Positions 37,331-48,654 of a stretch of DNA of 64,000 bases are shown one piece after another. Under the pieces are notes generated by a model that searched no databases, was not told the DNA's origin, and saw nothing but the letters and a program-made list of their open reading frames with translations. The position numbers and the translations under genes are program-made. Origin of the DNA: Branchiostoma lanceolatum (lineage: Eukaryota; Chordata; Leptocardii; Amphioxiformes; Branchiostomatidae); contig NC_089722.1 of the NCBI RefSeq assembly GCF_035083965.1, positions 18,848,642-18,912,641 on the forward strand. The letters are read 5' to 3'. The stretch's first letter is position 1; each line of letters begins with the position of its first letter.

Positions 37331-39829
37331 GTTCTACTTGTATTTTACAGGCTTCCATTGAATAATTCAAACGCACTTTACATGCGCCACTGTCAAAAGT
37401 CTAAATACTGTATTTGGACGTTGAAATTGATATTCTTACAATTTTTTTATTTGAGGACAAAAATTTTTCTTAACTTCTGGCGTATATTGCACTGAAAAGT
37501 GTGTTTTCTTGGGCGGGTATGAAATGAAAAGAAAACAACAAGGAAGGTGTATTCCACATCACCCTTGGTCTCAGCCCTCCCACGGGTACCTCGGTTGATA
37601 CACCTTGTATTTTCTAGTAACATACAACGATACATGTAACATGCACAAACACCTACATGTATATACCCAATGTTTAAGACCAACTAGAAAACAAGATGTG
37701 AGGAAGGCCATGACCCTAAATTGGTTGGGGATCCATGGCTTTTGTTTGCTTCTATGTGATATTGTGATTTGTAAAAACGACAGAAATAGCAAGCCAACTT
37801 TAGCAAGCAGATACAGGATATTCACTCCCCACACAACCATGGACTATTCCTAAATCATCCCTGCTCAATATGGACGATTCCCTAATGACCCCAATGTAAA
37901 CTAAAAGTGACCATGTTACACCCCCTCCCCCCCTGGAGGAAAAAAATGTTTCCAAACTCAGGCATGCAAAAATGAGCTATTCCAAAACCATTCCTCATGC
38001 AAGGATGGACCATTGCAGAATATTCATCCCCAGGAAGAGGTGCATCACCATCTTGGTCCTCTAGTTGTATCAATGTCCACTACTCTCCACTTTCACTTAC
38101 CCTGATTGTCAATGTCTTCTAGGTTACTAAGGTCTTCTAGATCATGGGGGAAAAGACAATGAGCCGATACTAGTAGTCTCGAGTAACTCCTATACCTACC
38201 TATGAGATATCTGTCATCTCTGACATCATCAAAGAAAGTTAGGTGGTAGAACAAGGGCAAATAGATGGTTATCTGACACATCGGTGTGCCAAAAGCGCCT
38301 CCCAACGGTTGTAGTTACAACGACAAGCTTAAACCAATGGAAATGTAATACAGTGATACTGTTTTGTGCAGTTATCACGGGGAAAAGATTATCACGAAGA
38401 TACACGTGCAACCGTATTCTAGTTTTGTTCTAAGATACTGTATATAGTGCACTTCGTATCAAATCTCGTTGATTGGCAAATCACACAGTTCATCGACTGT
38501 GGTACCACCACCCATAACTAGGTGGCGCTTCAATACCGCTATGCCATGTATGGCAATTTTCCCGTCGCACGTCGCAAGGACATTATATAGTCTGTATATA
38601 TATAGGTTTTATATCATAATTTTGGGAGGAGTCGCCATTTCATCTGAATTGCTGGGCCTATATATCTGCCGGATGCCATCGTTTAAAATACAGCCTTGGG
38701 AGACCTTGAAGTAGTTGCCACGGCTCGCTTTTAACAACCAACCACATTGGCTCACCCCTAGTCTCACGATTTTCGTACATGCAGAGGTTAGACGCTTTAG
38801 GTTTAATAACAGCTAACACTAAAACACTACTTAAAGAAGGGTCACATTGACCCCACAAACTTTTAAGCACTTTGCTACGATCGCAGCACCTGGCGTCAGC
38901 TGAGCTACAACAGCGCCTCAACTTTTGAAGCTGAGAGAATAGCTGAGGCCAAGAGGAGGGCCAGGAAAGCCCGGCTGCAACAGAACTGATGAAACCATGC
39001 AGACTTGCCTTACACTCTCTCGAGTGGCTGCCAACATGATAACAGCTGAAGCTTCCAAGACATGTTGACGGTAAACGTATCCATATCCCCATCCGAAATG
39101 TCGAATGCAATTCCTAACAACGCCCCAGATTGGATATTACAAGAACACCCTTCGCGGCATTATGAAACTTCCTCGAGCTCATACCCGATATAAAGAAACT
39201 GACCTGTTTTGTTGTATCATTACAGCCAGTAGGTATACATCTGAGTAATGAGGCTGTTGAAACGTGTTGGGGGCACCTCCTCGAACACGGGACCCCCATA
39301 GGCCATTCTACGGCCCTTCCGAACGGCGGTGCAGCTCCTAGCTAGCTACCAGGAGAACCTTCCCCGGATTCGAAAAGCCTTGAAGCTTACAATCTGATGG
39401 TCGTGTCGTTAAGTCAACTTGTGGGTATATGTAAATGTGGCCGAATTCAAGTCTAGTTTAACAATTTGAATCCCCCGGCGGCCAGGTTAGCAGGTGCTAG
39501 TAATTACACCTGTATATTTGTATATTAAGCGGCAGCACGTTGGGTGTTTGATAGACGTACACTGTAATCCAACATGGCGGCATATAAAGAGCCTGTATTG
39601 TGTACGTTACAGTTTTAAACTTCATCTTTCTGGTGTTATGTGGGCCATGGTGCACTAATTATAAGAGCAATTGCAAAACCATACACACAGGTTTCCTACA
39701 GTACGTTTCTTCCCTTCATTTTGAGTGAAGCTAGGGTTCTTTTTCGTCGTCGCTTTTTGGTAAGAAAAAGTCCATTTGCAAAAATTAATTTCAAACCAAA
39801 AACATTGACGATATCAATTAGCTTACTGT

Positions 39830-41230
39830 ATTTTTGCTGTGGAACAAGACAAAGGTAACGCTCAACTCGATGGTCCCTTGTCTACAGCTGTAGCCTGAGG
39901 CTCAAGACTCCAAATGACGAGGTCACTGGCACATGTACAAGTATGGATCCATCAGTATATATCCGCAGCCTTATAGCATTTCCAGGCTACCTTGCTAAGC
40001 CAAACGTAACTATTTTTCGCTCAATGTGTCCATGTACTAATACATTTATTGTGGGATTGTTGTGTTTCAAAGACACACGGTGATGTGATAGAAATGTGAG
40101 ATAGCTATTCTCTAGAAGACCACTGCTCCAATCAACTTATTTTTGCTGTATATCGTTTCCTTGTCGTGCACGTGGAACAAGACAAAGGCGACGCGTGACT
40201 TGACGGTCTCATGTCTGTAGCCTTAGGCTTAACTTAAAGCTTGTTCAAGTGATCAGGTCACCGACACAGGTGTGCTGACTGGGAGCCATCAATAGATACC
40301 TTGCAGTATTTCAAGGCTACCTTACTAACCAAATCATTTTTTGTTCAGTGTGTTTCTGTACTATACACTTACACTTATGCGGGTTTTTTTGTAGACCTCA
40401 CAGTTTTCATGAACAGAGATGACGATGCAAACTATCAAAGTCCACGACGTTGCGACGATTGTCGCTGCAAATCGTTTCCTCTAGCCTCTAATGCAGGCTT
40501 TATATGAGCTTTGATATCACCATTATATTTTCCTGCTTACAGTGTTACTGTACAGTTGCTGTTACAGTTTCCTGCTAACGACCACAAAATGGCAACGATC
40601 AGAATTTTGCATACCCAGTACTATCAGCTAAAAATGGCAATTTGAAGATGCTGAAGAGAGACTGCTATGAAGGCTACGTTTACTTACAATTGTGAGGGAG
40701 GGCTGCTCTCGGGTGTATGCTAATCTGACCTTTTGCCAGACACTTGGCTCAAATTGTGCTTGCTCAGATCCAGCATTCATCCCTATAATGTCATGTTAAC
40801 ATTCTACATTTACAAGACGACAAACGTACGAAAACTTGACGTATGGTCATTGACATAGTTACAACTAGTGGTAGTAATGTAGAATCATTTGAGAAAAGCG
40901 AATGTTTGAAAGAAGACAAACACAGGTACGCTTTTCTCACCCATACTCCCCCCCCCAACAAACACACACACACATATACCCCCCTCCCAAATTTGGTCGC
41001 CTTAGTGTGACATATCCTCATGTCTTTGTGATGAGATCATCCTAAAAATGATGGGCCACAAACTTGGATAGCTCCGCCCATTTCAAGGTAGAGATCAAGA
41101 ACATATAGCTCCGCCCATCTTAGCTTGGCCGAATAGTCGTGTAGAATATGTCGTTATACTTCAAAACGCTTTGTTCAACAACCTAAAGACACTGTTTAAT
41201 ATTAATGAGTACCCAGAACCGTACCCAACA
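39830..41230. repeat. Repeat-rich flank, right arm of the inverted duplication
   Basis: Reverse-complement counterpart of 8.4-10.1 kb. Examples: AGCATTTCCAGGCTACCTTG (39976) against the complement of 9520-9540; GACAAAGGCGACG (40187) against 9985-9999; CCAGCATTCATCCCTAT (40772) against 9053-9069; AAATTTGGTCGCCT (40989) against 8876-8890. Two copies of the roughly 300-bp unit lie at 39835-40000 and 40140-40330. No gene seen. Confidence 0.65.
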
Positions 41231-41354
41231 GGTGTATATATACCGCCCTCAAGCCGCGCTGTCCCATTCTGACCGTGAACTCTCCCAAGTTTACTCACTT
41301 CCCGGCTGCAGAAGTTACCTGTTCCTTCACGGCGGCGAGACGGGCAGACGACAG
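41040..41354 (+). promoter_or_regulatory. Promoter and 5' UTR exon of BRICHOS copy C
   Basis: Two intact TAGCTCCGCCCAT motifs (about 41070-41083 and 41107-41119) lie upstream of a TATATATA box (41235-41242). The presumed start is near 41265. A non-coding exon ends at the donor CAG|GTAAAA (41354/41355); the 5' UTR intron ends at 41446, 12 nt before the ATG. Sequence from TTAATATTAATGAGTACCC through the UTR exon is almost the same as at copy B. Confidence 0.7.
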
Positions 41355-41458
41355 GTAAAAAAAAATTACCTATCGGCGATTTGAATGATGTTGCTGGCTT
41401 ATCTAACCAATTTCACCCGCTAAATCTACCGATATTTCATTTCCAGGCTTTATTCACG

Positions 41459-43630
41459 ATGACATCCCGCCAGGACGACAAGGTGAACCAAGAAGGCTGC
41501 CCCGGGTCCCCAACGGAGCCCTACAAGGTGTGTTAGTATGAGCGATTGAAAATTCACGGTCTAAAACTAGCCTCCTTTGTAGGCCTCCCAGGCGGCGCCG
41601 GCGATAATTTTTTTGGGATTGCTGATTCGCGTTTTTTAACTTATCGGGGACAAGGTCGTTTGCTGAGGAACGGTTCAAAGACCGTATTGCGGGTTCCCCA
41701 GCAAAAGACCCTGCCCGGGCGCCCCGTTGAGTTAAAAAACGAGAATCAGCAATCCACCAAAAATTATTGCCTGGGAGGCCTGCAAAGGTGGCTAGTCTAA
41801 AACGGTGAAACTTTTAGCGATATTGACTGGCAAAACGAAGAACTTAGCTGCTCATTGCTGCAGCTTTGTGCGCAAATGGGATACGTACACATGTCGTCTT
41901 GATCTTGCTATACAGGAAGTCTGTCTGAGCGCACAAGGAAAGTGAATTTGCTTGTGTGAATTAATTAGTGGAACATACAATTAGTCGAAACATGCATTAC
42001 ATATTTCAAGAGACGATTGCGTCGCAAATATGAAGCTCGAAATTTATAGCAGACGGGCAAAATGATACGCAAACAGGCTCATAACCTAACTTTTACTGCG
42101 TTTCGTCACTGAAATAGACCGGGCAGCAGCAAGCCGAGCCAGGCCGGCTGTGTCGTGTGCGACTCCCGCTCCTCGTCGGCGTGCTGGTCGTGCTGTTGGC
42201 GGCAGGGATGGCCCGGGGCCAGCTCCTGTCCATGGTACGTGCCGCGTGACGCTGGTTTGTCAACTTGATTCGTACGCTGTCAGTTTCTGCCCTTATTTGT
42301 TTTAGATTTTTGGCTAGATTTTTCATCTAACATTTCATTCAGTTGGACTACTTTGATAGCGCTAATTTCAGATATGGTTCTGATATTTTTTTCTGACATG
42401 TTTTGCCTAGGGTGAGTTCAAGGAGGACATAAAGAAGGTATGGCTGCACATAATTTTTGTTTTGCCATCGCATGAAATATTTCCTACTAACGTTGTTGTC
42501 CCTTACAATTGAAGCATTTTCCACACCTAAGTATGAAGAATATGACTTTTATTGATTGATGTGAAAGACTGCATGGACTAGGAGTATTCTATCAGTGGAT
42601 ACATATTTTTTCTGTCCAGGGTCTTGTAGCAGTGAAGGCCCCCGGTGGCAAAACTTGCTACATCGTCAATGTGGCACAGACAGACCGTGACAACGAGGTA
42701 AGCCACATATATATTTATGACCATTTTCATGTAATCATTTCTTGAAAATGTTTACAACATCCTAGACTATGTATGGATGCATTCGTCAAGTAGCTAGAAC
42801 TTAGAAGCAATGAGACGACTTAAACATAGCCAAGGTCCCTGTCATTTAAAGTCGACTTGTACCAAGGTATGATGTGAAGAAATATTTCTATTTTGTATCT
42901 ACTTACTTACAGGAGACGGTATTCTAGATATTTGACACATTATGCTAAACTAGTCACTAATCTTGTATGCAAGACTGGTTCTTAAACAACTTATCTCTCG
43001 ATTATTGTGGTCCTACACTACTTTGGCTCCCTACCATTTTGCAGAAGGAGGAAGGCGACGGTGGGAAGTTGGCGGTATCCCTGGACGAGACCCGTAAGGA
43101 CCAGCCCAAGCTGAGCGGGGAGTTAGCGGAGTTCTGTGAGGGCCTGGACCCGCGCTGGGCCACCGCTGAACCGGCGGACAAAAACTCTGATGCCGACGTC
43201 ATCGTGGAGACCGGTACGTGACCAAACACATGATGTAGTCCCGATTTAGATCAAACCCTCCCAATGCCGTATGGACATAGGAAATCGCCCCAGATAGGGT
43301 GGGCGATTGGCCAATAGAATTATCCAGCGCACCAGAGAAAACAAAAGCTGGCTTGTGAGCACTTCTCTGGCGCGCTATTTCTATTGGTCAGGCATCTTAC
43401 ATGTACTCGTTATTGGTTTTCTATCAAGATACAAGTGTGGCATAATGACCCCGCTAGTTTTTTTTACATTTCTGACATCGTTTCACTGTTTTCTATGTAC
43501 TTCATATACATTAGGTGCCTTCGGTGGAAAAAAGGAGAAACGTCCCAGTACCAAATCTTGGTGGTGGGGGAGACGTCGACGTTGCTGTCGTCGCCGCTGG
43601 TGGCCGCTCCCAACGGAGCCTTTGAAATAG
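41459..43630 (+). CDS. BRICHOS-domain precursor with W/R/C-rich C-terminus, copy C
   Basis: Six coding exons: 41459-41527, 42118-42234, 42411-42437, 42620-42697, 43045-43213, 43515-43630; all phases join to 191 aa. The hydrophilic N-terminus begins MTSRQDDKVNQEG. The hydrophobic segment LLVGVLVVLLAAGMA spans about 42-56. The BRICHOS-like region has TCYIV and FCEGLDPRW cysteines about 40 residues apart. The last exon encodes AFGGKKEKR (dibasic, possible processing site though Pro follows), then PSTKS and the cationic WWWGRRRRCCRRRWW, then PLPTEPLK. The arrangement (membrane/signal segment, BRICHOS, short cationic C-terminal peptide on its own exon) matches annelid BRICHOS antimicrobial precursors; function here is inferred. 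Alternatives such as a chondromodulin/tenomodulin relative are less likely because the conserved C-terminal Cys domain of those is absent. Confidence 0.85.
41561..41803. mobile_element. MITE in intron 1 of BRICHOS copy C, absent from copy B
   Basis: Terminal inverted repeats TAGCCTCCTTTGTAGGCCTC / GAGGCCTGCAAAGGTGGCTA, with inner arms (TTGCTGATTCGCGTTTTTTAAC against its inverse) also pairing. Flanks carry a direct CTAAAAC duplication. Copy B has an uninterrupted GGTTTAAAAAGGCGAAAC at the same place, an empty site. Confidence 0.85.
43515..43630 (+). CDS. Effector exon of copy C: near-palindromic Trp/Arg/Cys peptide
   Basis: The exon follows a CATTAG acceptor and joins in phase 1. The core reads WWWGRRRRCCRRRWW: Trp at both ends, Arg blocks inside and a vicinal Cys pair at the centre, net charge about +7. 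The vicinal Cys suggests intermolecular disulphides or dimerisation rather than a hairpin bridge (inference). Confidence 0.8.
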
Positions 43631-45340
43631 GCCCTGATGTGGGAAGCCTTGCACTTCATAGCCACACCTTTTCCCACAAAGCCTTAAGGGTATGGCGTGA
43701 AAAAATATTGAGAGTTCATGCAGGCTTTAAGCTTACTAATAGAGATACGTGTTTTCTTAATTTTTAGTGAACTAGACACCTCAGCAAATCACTAAAAGGG
43801 ATATCGTGCTGCTGCGGACAAACAGGTGATTCTTAGGTTTCACTTTGCTCTTCAATACGTTGTTATCATAGTTTTTTATCATCTCAATTCGTTACCATTC
43901 CATTGCCATGTCAGTCTACCGTACGATACCGTATGTATCAGCATGTAAAGGTGGCATGCTTGAAGTAGAAGAAATCTTTTGCTAGCTTTGAAGGAAACAT
44001 CACCAACAAAAGGATCAAGAAATTTGGGAGTTTTGATATGTATGCCCATTGTGTATAGATCTGCTTCAAATGGTAGCCTTATACATGTAGTTCTTACTGT
44101 AGTCGAAAATAGATACAATTGCAGAAACATGTACGGTGAAAGTTTGATACAAAGGAATGACTGTACACATGCCTTCTAGATTATTCCTATTAAAGTAACT
44201 CTATGTGCCTCTGCAACCCACTGGTCGTGAAATTACTCTACTGTACTGTGATGATAGATAAGTGCTGTGTTACCGTACGCGTGTACGCAGTAAAATGCCA
44301 AACACTGACAAGAAACAAAGGACATACGATAAACAATGAACCCTGACACGACCAAGACGCGGGAAAAGAACAGCGATGACGGAGAAAAGCATAAATGGAC
44401 AGTGGCGATAGAAAGAGAAGACTGTCGATAATATAAAGTAAGGTAATGTAAGGCATGGCGCTTCTTCATTAGCTAGTAGTGCGGCATCGCTACGGCTCGC
44501 GTGTTTTTGACCAAGCACATGCACCGGGTCACCCCTACTCTTTTAGATAAGTGTGTTGGGCTCTTTTACGTGCAGAGGTTTGACGAAAAAGCATATTCTA
44601 CACATCATCGACCAAAAACCGTAGCCTAAGTCACAGATTCTAGTCGACGATTTGACATTGCCGGTTTTTACTGGAAAAACCTCGAATTCTTATTTCTTCC
44701 ATTTTTCGTTGTTAGTGATGATGTCGCGATAAGCTGTTAGAAAACGGAAGAAACCAGAAAACAGTAACGTTACTTAACCAGCGAAGTAACAGCAATTCTA
44801 AAACGCCGACTGAAGCCTGCTATGTAGGCTAGAGGAAACGATCTGCAGCGAAAATTAGCTCATTGTCGGGGACTCATTCAAGTGAACAGTTTGACTTCTA
44901 GATCATTTATCAACAATAGCAAAACCGTGTCCGCGAAACCATTGACCAGAATAACATGTATATAATTATAACCACCAATATCAATGCAAATCTATTTCAC
45001 AGCAATGTACGACAGACTTGTTTCTTCAACCTGGAGGTCTGGGAATGCTGTAAGTCTTCAGACTTCATGACAACACAACGCTTTGAAACATTGACTTTAT
45101 AGACAATTAAACTATCAAATCGGGCGTCGCATCTGCCTTTTACTGCAAAAAGAAAGCGATCTAAAGCAAAAGCATCTAGAGCTCAACACACTGTGAGCTC
45201 AACAGTTCATTTTTATAGAACGTGCCGTGTCATTTTCTTTAAGGACACATTTACATGTACCTGTAAATATCAAGCTGCACCAACCTCGCCCAGCTTCAAT
45301 GGAAAGAACAGGAGAGAGAGCACCGATAAGTTGTAGTTGT
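43631..45340. other. Intergenic, repeats; no gene seen
   Basis: It includes a dispersed repeat (44480-44590, inverted relative of 28300-28510) and the inverted partner (44650-44880) of the 3275-3490 repeat, followed by a diverged relative to about 45190. Short open frames on the minus strand around 44233-44524 have no recognisable family. Confidence 0.5.
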
Positions 45341-45354
45341 TCACTTTATTTTAT

Positions 45355-45360
45355 GAGGAC
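45355..45360 (-). terminator. Candidate polyadenylation signal of the SGSM gene
   Basis: AATAAA on the minus strand (context AAAATAAAGTG) 3.3 kb after the SGSM stop. The interval 45361-48654 is AT-rich, without another gene, and would form a long 3' UTR. Confidence 0.35.
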
Positions 45361-46137
45361 ATGCCTGAGGCAGTGATGATTAACTAAACTCTGCCAAGCA
45401 TCCACTTCTGTACCAGCTTTTCATCACGACTTGGTGCTTTAAAGTTGTCATGGGGAAGCACAGCAAGTTCACATATACCGTTTTTGCATTAAGTTACACG
45501 TGCCATTACATATAACAATTCACAATCAAGATTTGACAGTTTTCACAACAACATAAACAACAAAACCTTGTGTGTCAAAGAGTGGTTTTATTTCTTTTGC
45601 AACAGATCGATACCAAAACAGGCCTAAAATTTACAAACACTAGCAGTTTCACGAATGCAAGCAAATATGGTTTACGACTATCTCATGATCACCACGTGAT
45701 ATACTGTACAACACTTTCATGAGGCACAAGAAACATAAATACATCAATTCTAGGCCTTGTTTAGTAATGCTCTTACGGCATGAAAACCTAAAATACTCAA
45801 GAAGTGATCACCACGTTCTATCTAAAGTTGGCCACCGTTTTCTAACGGATAACGTTACAACAAACCTGGTGCGTTGTTGTTGTCCATTATAAATACTGCA
45901 TTTGGTCAAGCATGATCTCCAAAGCCAAGTTCAGGCTTTTGATATTACATTTCCGGCAGAGAATTCGAAGCCACAGATAAGATGGATCAAGATTCCAATC
46001 AGCTACTATAATGGAAGAAGTTAATACATAGACTCTGACATGATTCTTTCACAAAGGCTTGATACGTCCGTGACAAGTTTCATCAGGTTGGTAAAACACA
46101 AGATAACAAAATTCTTTTATACAAACAAGTATCATTT

Positions 46138-46384
46138 ACCTGGCCGACGTTTCGGTGACCGTCTGTGACCTTCCCCGTTGCAATAGTGACCTGTTTTTCT
46201 TTGCCCTGCAGCTAGGTGTCGCTGCTGCAATATCAAGAGGGGGGTATATGATTGTATAAATGCAGTTACGTTTGGGACCGCATTCTTCACACTGCAGTAG
46301 CGACACCTAGCTGCAGTGCGAAGTAGAACCAGTTAGTACTGTCCTCAAAAAGGCGACAGTTGCCACCCAAACGTCGGCCTGGTA
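46138..46384. mobile_element. MITE with TGGCCGACGTTT ends
   Basis: Ends CCTGGCCGACGTTTCGG and CCAAACGTCGGCCTGG are inverted. The inner arms GCAGCTAGGTGTCGCTGCTGC and GCAGTAGCGACACCTAGCTGC pair as well. Confidence 0.8.
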
Positions 46385-48260
46385 GTGTTCAACTTTGTTC
46401 CTCAAAGCTTGATGCACTTTGCAGAGATTTTTCTGCTTCACACACCAAGTAGCTTAGACTTTACCACCTTACGTATAGTTACATATCTCTGTGCTAAAAC
46501 TTGTTGAATGCCTATCTATGCTCCAAGTTTCTACAAGGACCTTTTACACAAAAGCTCATTGGTTTCTGTCATGGCTGAATCGTACAATGTCATGTATTAC
46601 TTCTATTCTATGCTTCAACTTACATACAAGACTTCTCTTCGAGTCTAAAAAGCCATTAGCTTGCACTCCCTATATCTTGTACATCAAAAATATAATTTTG
46701 TCTCCATTTAACCCTGTAAGGTATAGGAGATAGCCTTACTTATACAATCATTGTGTACTCATTAACTTTTTATCACACACTCTTCCTACACCCAAGATGA
46801 AATACAGAGCTAATGACTGTATTGTGCATTCTAACAATCTCAATAAGATTTTCTTGCTAGCCTTCCTCTGCTACTTCAAATCGTCTTTCACAATCTCAAA
46901 ACGCATATATATATAAACCACACATTTAGTGAAGCATTACTGCAATGAAATGTCAATATAATACAACTTACACAAACTTGACCTTTTTGTCAAGGGGTCA
47001 CATTTATGTATACTGTACAGCACAGAAGCTAGTAAATATCTTCCATTTATACATACAATACTTGAATATAACTGTTACAATACACAAAATATACATGATA
47101 TTCTATGATCATATATTGCACAAGTTCAACGCACAAAGATATACATGAGGTAATATGTATAAGTTAACAACAATGCACATGTCAAAGTTAACTCTGGGTG
47201 GGTATACAGATCCACAAATGTAAGGAGGAACACAACAACCTAGTATCCATGGCAATGAATAGCTTGACAAGATAATTTTATCTATTATCTTTTGTTTGGA
47301 GGTTCTGATGTCATGGTCATATTCAGATGTCGGACGCTTTGGCCCTTTACCAACTCAGCCCATAGCTGATCAGACAAACTTGATGCAACACCCTGAGGTC
47401 ATCTTGGCCCAACATCCCAAACCCTAACCATGGCAAAGTTGACCAGAGTGTTGGGCCATCAGTTAACCTGGTTTTAAAGGGCCAAATTGTTCCCATCTTA
47501 TTGTATTCCACTGTCCATGTTAAACTCACATTAATCATGTCACAACGTTCTTCCTGAAAATGCACAGAGCAGAAAGCTTCTTTCTTTTAGCTCCAAACAA
47601 TTTCTCTTGTTGGAATGACAGCTAGGAATGTTCCTTTTGCAGCTAAAGGCACACTGCTGAAGCTTAAACAATACCTTAAACAGCCAGGAATCTTTGCTTT
47701 GTATCTAATCTGCTAATGCCACTTGTATATACAGTAGTTGTCTTGTCATGTTACTCTGTGAAAGTTCAGAGTTGTAGTTTATCCTCGATATTGTCATGTT
47801 TCCCAATAGAGGATCTAGTGTTATATTCAATAGTTAGAATGTAGCCCACTTTGCATTTTATTGCAACAATTCACACAACAAACAAACAAACAAACAAACA
47901 GCTCCAATGCCAAGCAACTTGCCTTTTTGTCATGGTTAATAGTATCAAGAAATGACATTACCAATAAAACTTTCCATCATCGATAAAACTTTCCAAAACT
48001 CGAGCTAATCTTTGACAATATTCGATTGCACATGTCATTGAACACCATTAACTTTCAAATGTCAACTTTTAATCAAGCAGCAACTCTGAAATACTAGAGG
48101 CCATATTTGTTAATCTCATTTTCATAAAAAAACATGATGCTATTCACTCAAATGGCACAATACCAGTTAATGTTGACATTATATCTTAACACATCTAGTT
48201 GGTCTTGACTTCTGTGCAGTCTTTAGATTGAGATGGTCTCCACAACCCGTGTTCTTAGCC

Positions 48261-48365
48261 GGGTTGGTGGAAAGAGCAGTCCAGTCTGGACTGCAGAAAA
48301 AATGTTCCAGTCTGATTAGGGGGCCAAGAAAGCGGTCTGGACTGTACTGCACTTTCCACCAACCC
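48261..48365. mobile_element. Short hairpin MITE in SGSM 3' UTR
   Basis: GGGTTGGTGGAAAGAGCAGT pairs with ACTGCACTTTCCACCAACCC, bounding about 105 bp with a second inner inverted repeat (CCAGTCTGGACTG / GGTCTGGACTGT). Confidence 0.8.
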
Positions 48366-48654
48366 ATTCTTAGAAATACCTTATCCCGAAGAAGACATAA
48401 AGTGACTCTTCTTCAAGACCATTGAGAAGGAATTGGACTTGAGGTGGTCATATAATGAAGCGTATTTTTCCCTTTTGTATCTCTCACAATGATCATGTTT
48501 ATGGCTTACAACAAAAGCAAAAGCTAAGAATACGTTGTGTCATTTTCCTCATATAGTTCTAGTACAGTTCAATGATCTCTTCTCATACGTCTGTGTTTCG
48601 GTGGGTACTTGTGAGACTTTGGTTTCTTCTTCGACTGTGTTCTACATAAATTAT

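Larger units (their letters stand above)
32731..39830. other. LIS1 3' flank / 3' UTR and intergenic; no second gene seen
   Basis: No frame here matches a family. AATAAA occurs at 35625-35630 on the plus strand but the true LIS1 3' end cannot be chosen. The stretch holds an inverted-repeat element (34526-35027), a 48-bp tandem duplication (36177-36272), a hairpin MITE (37159-37330) and a dispersed repeat near 38715-38800. Confidence 0.5.

Noticed and set aside
38658-39110. 150-codon minus-strand open frame
   Set aside because: It overlaps a dispersed repeat, shows no splice-consistent neighbours and resembles no family I know.
41459-43630. Chondromodulin/tenomodulin or ITM2-type gene
   Set aside because: The BRICHOS-like part fits, but the C-terminal domain of those proteins is missing and the final exon is a short cationic peptide.
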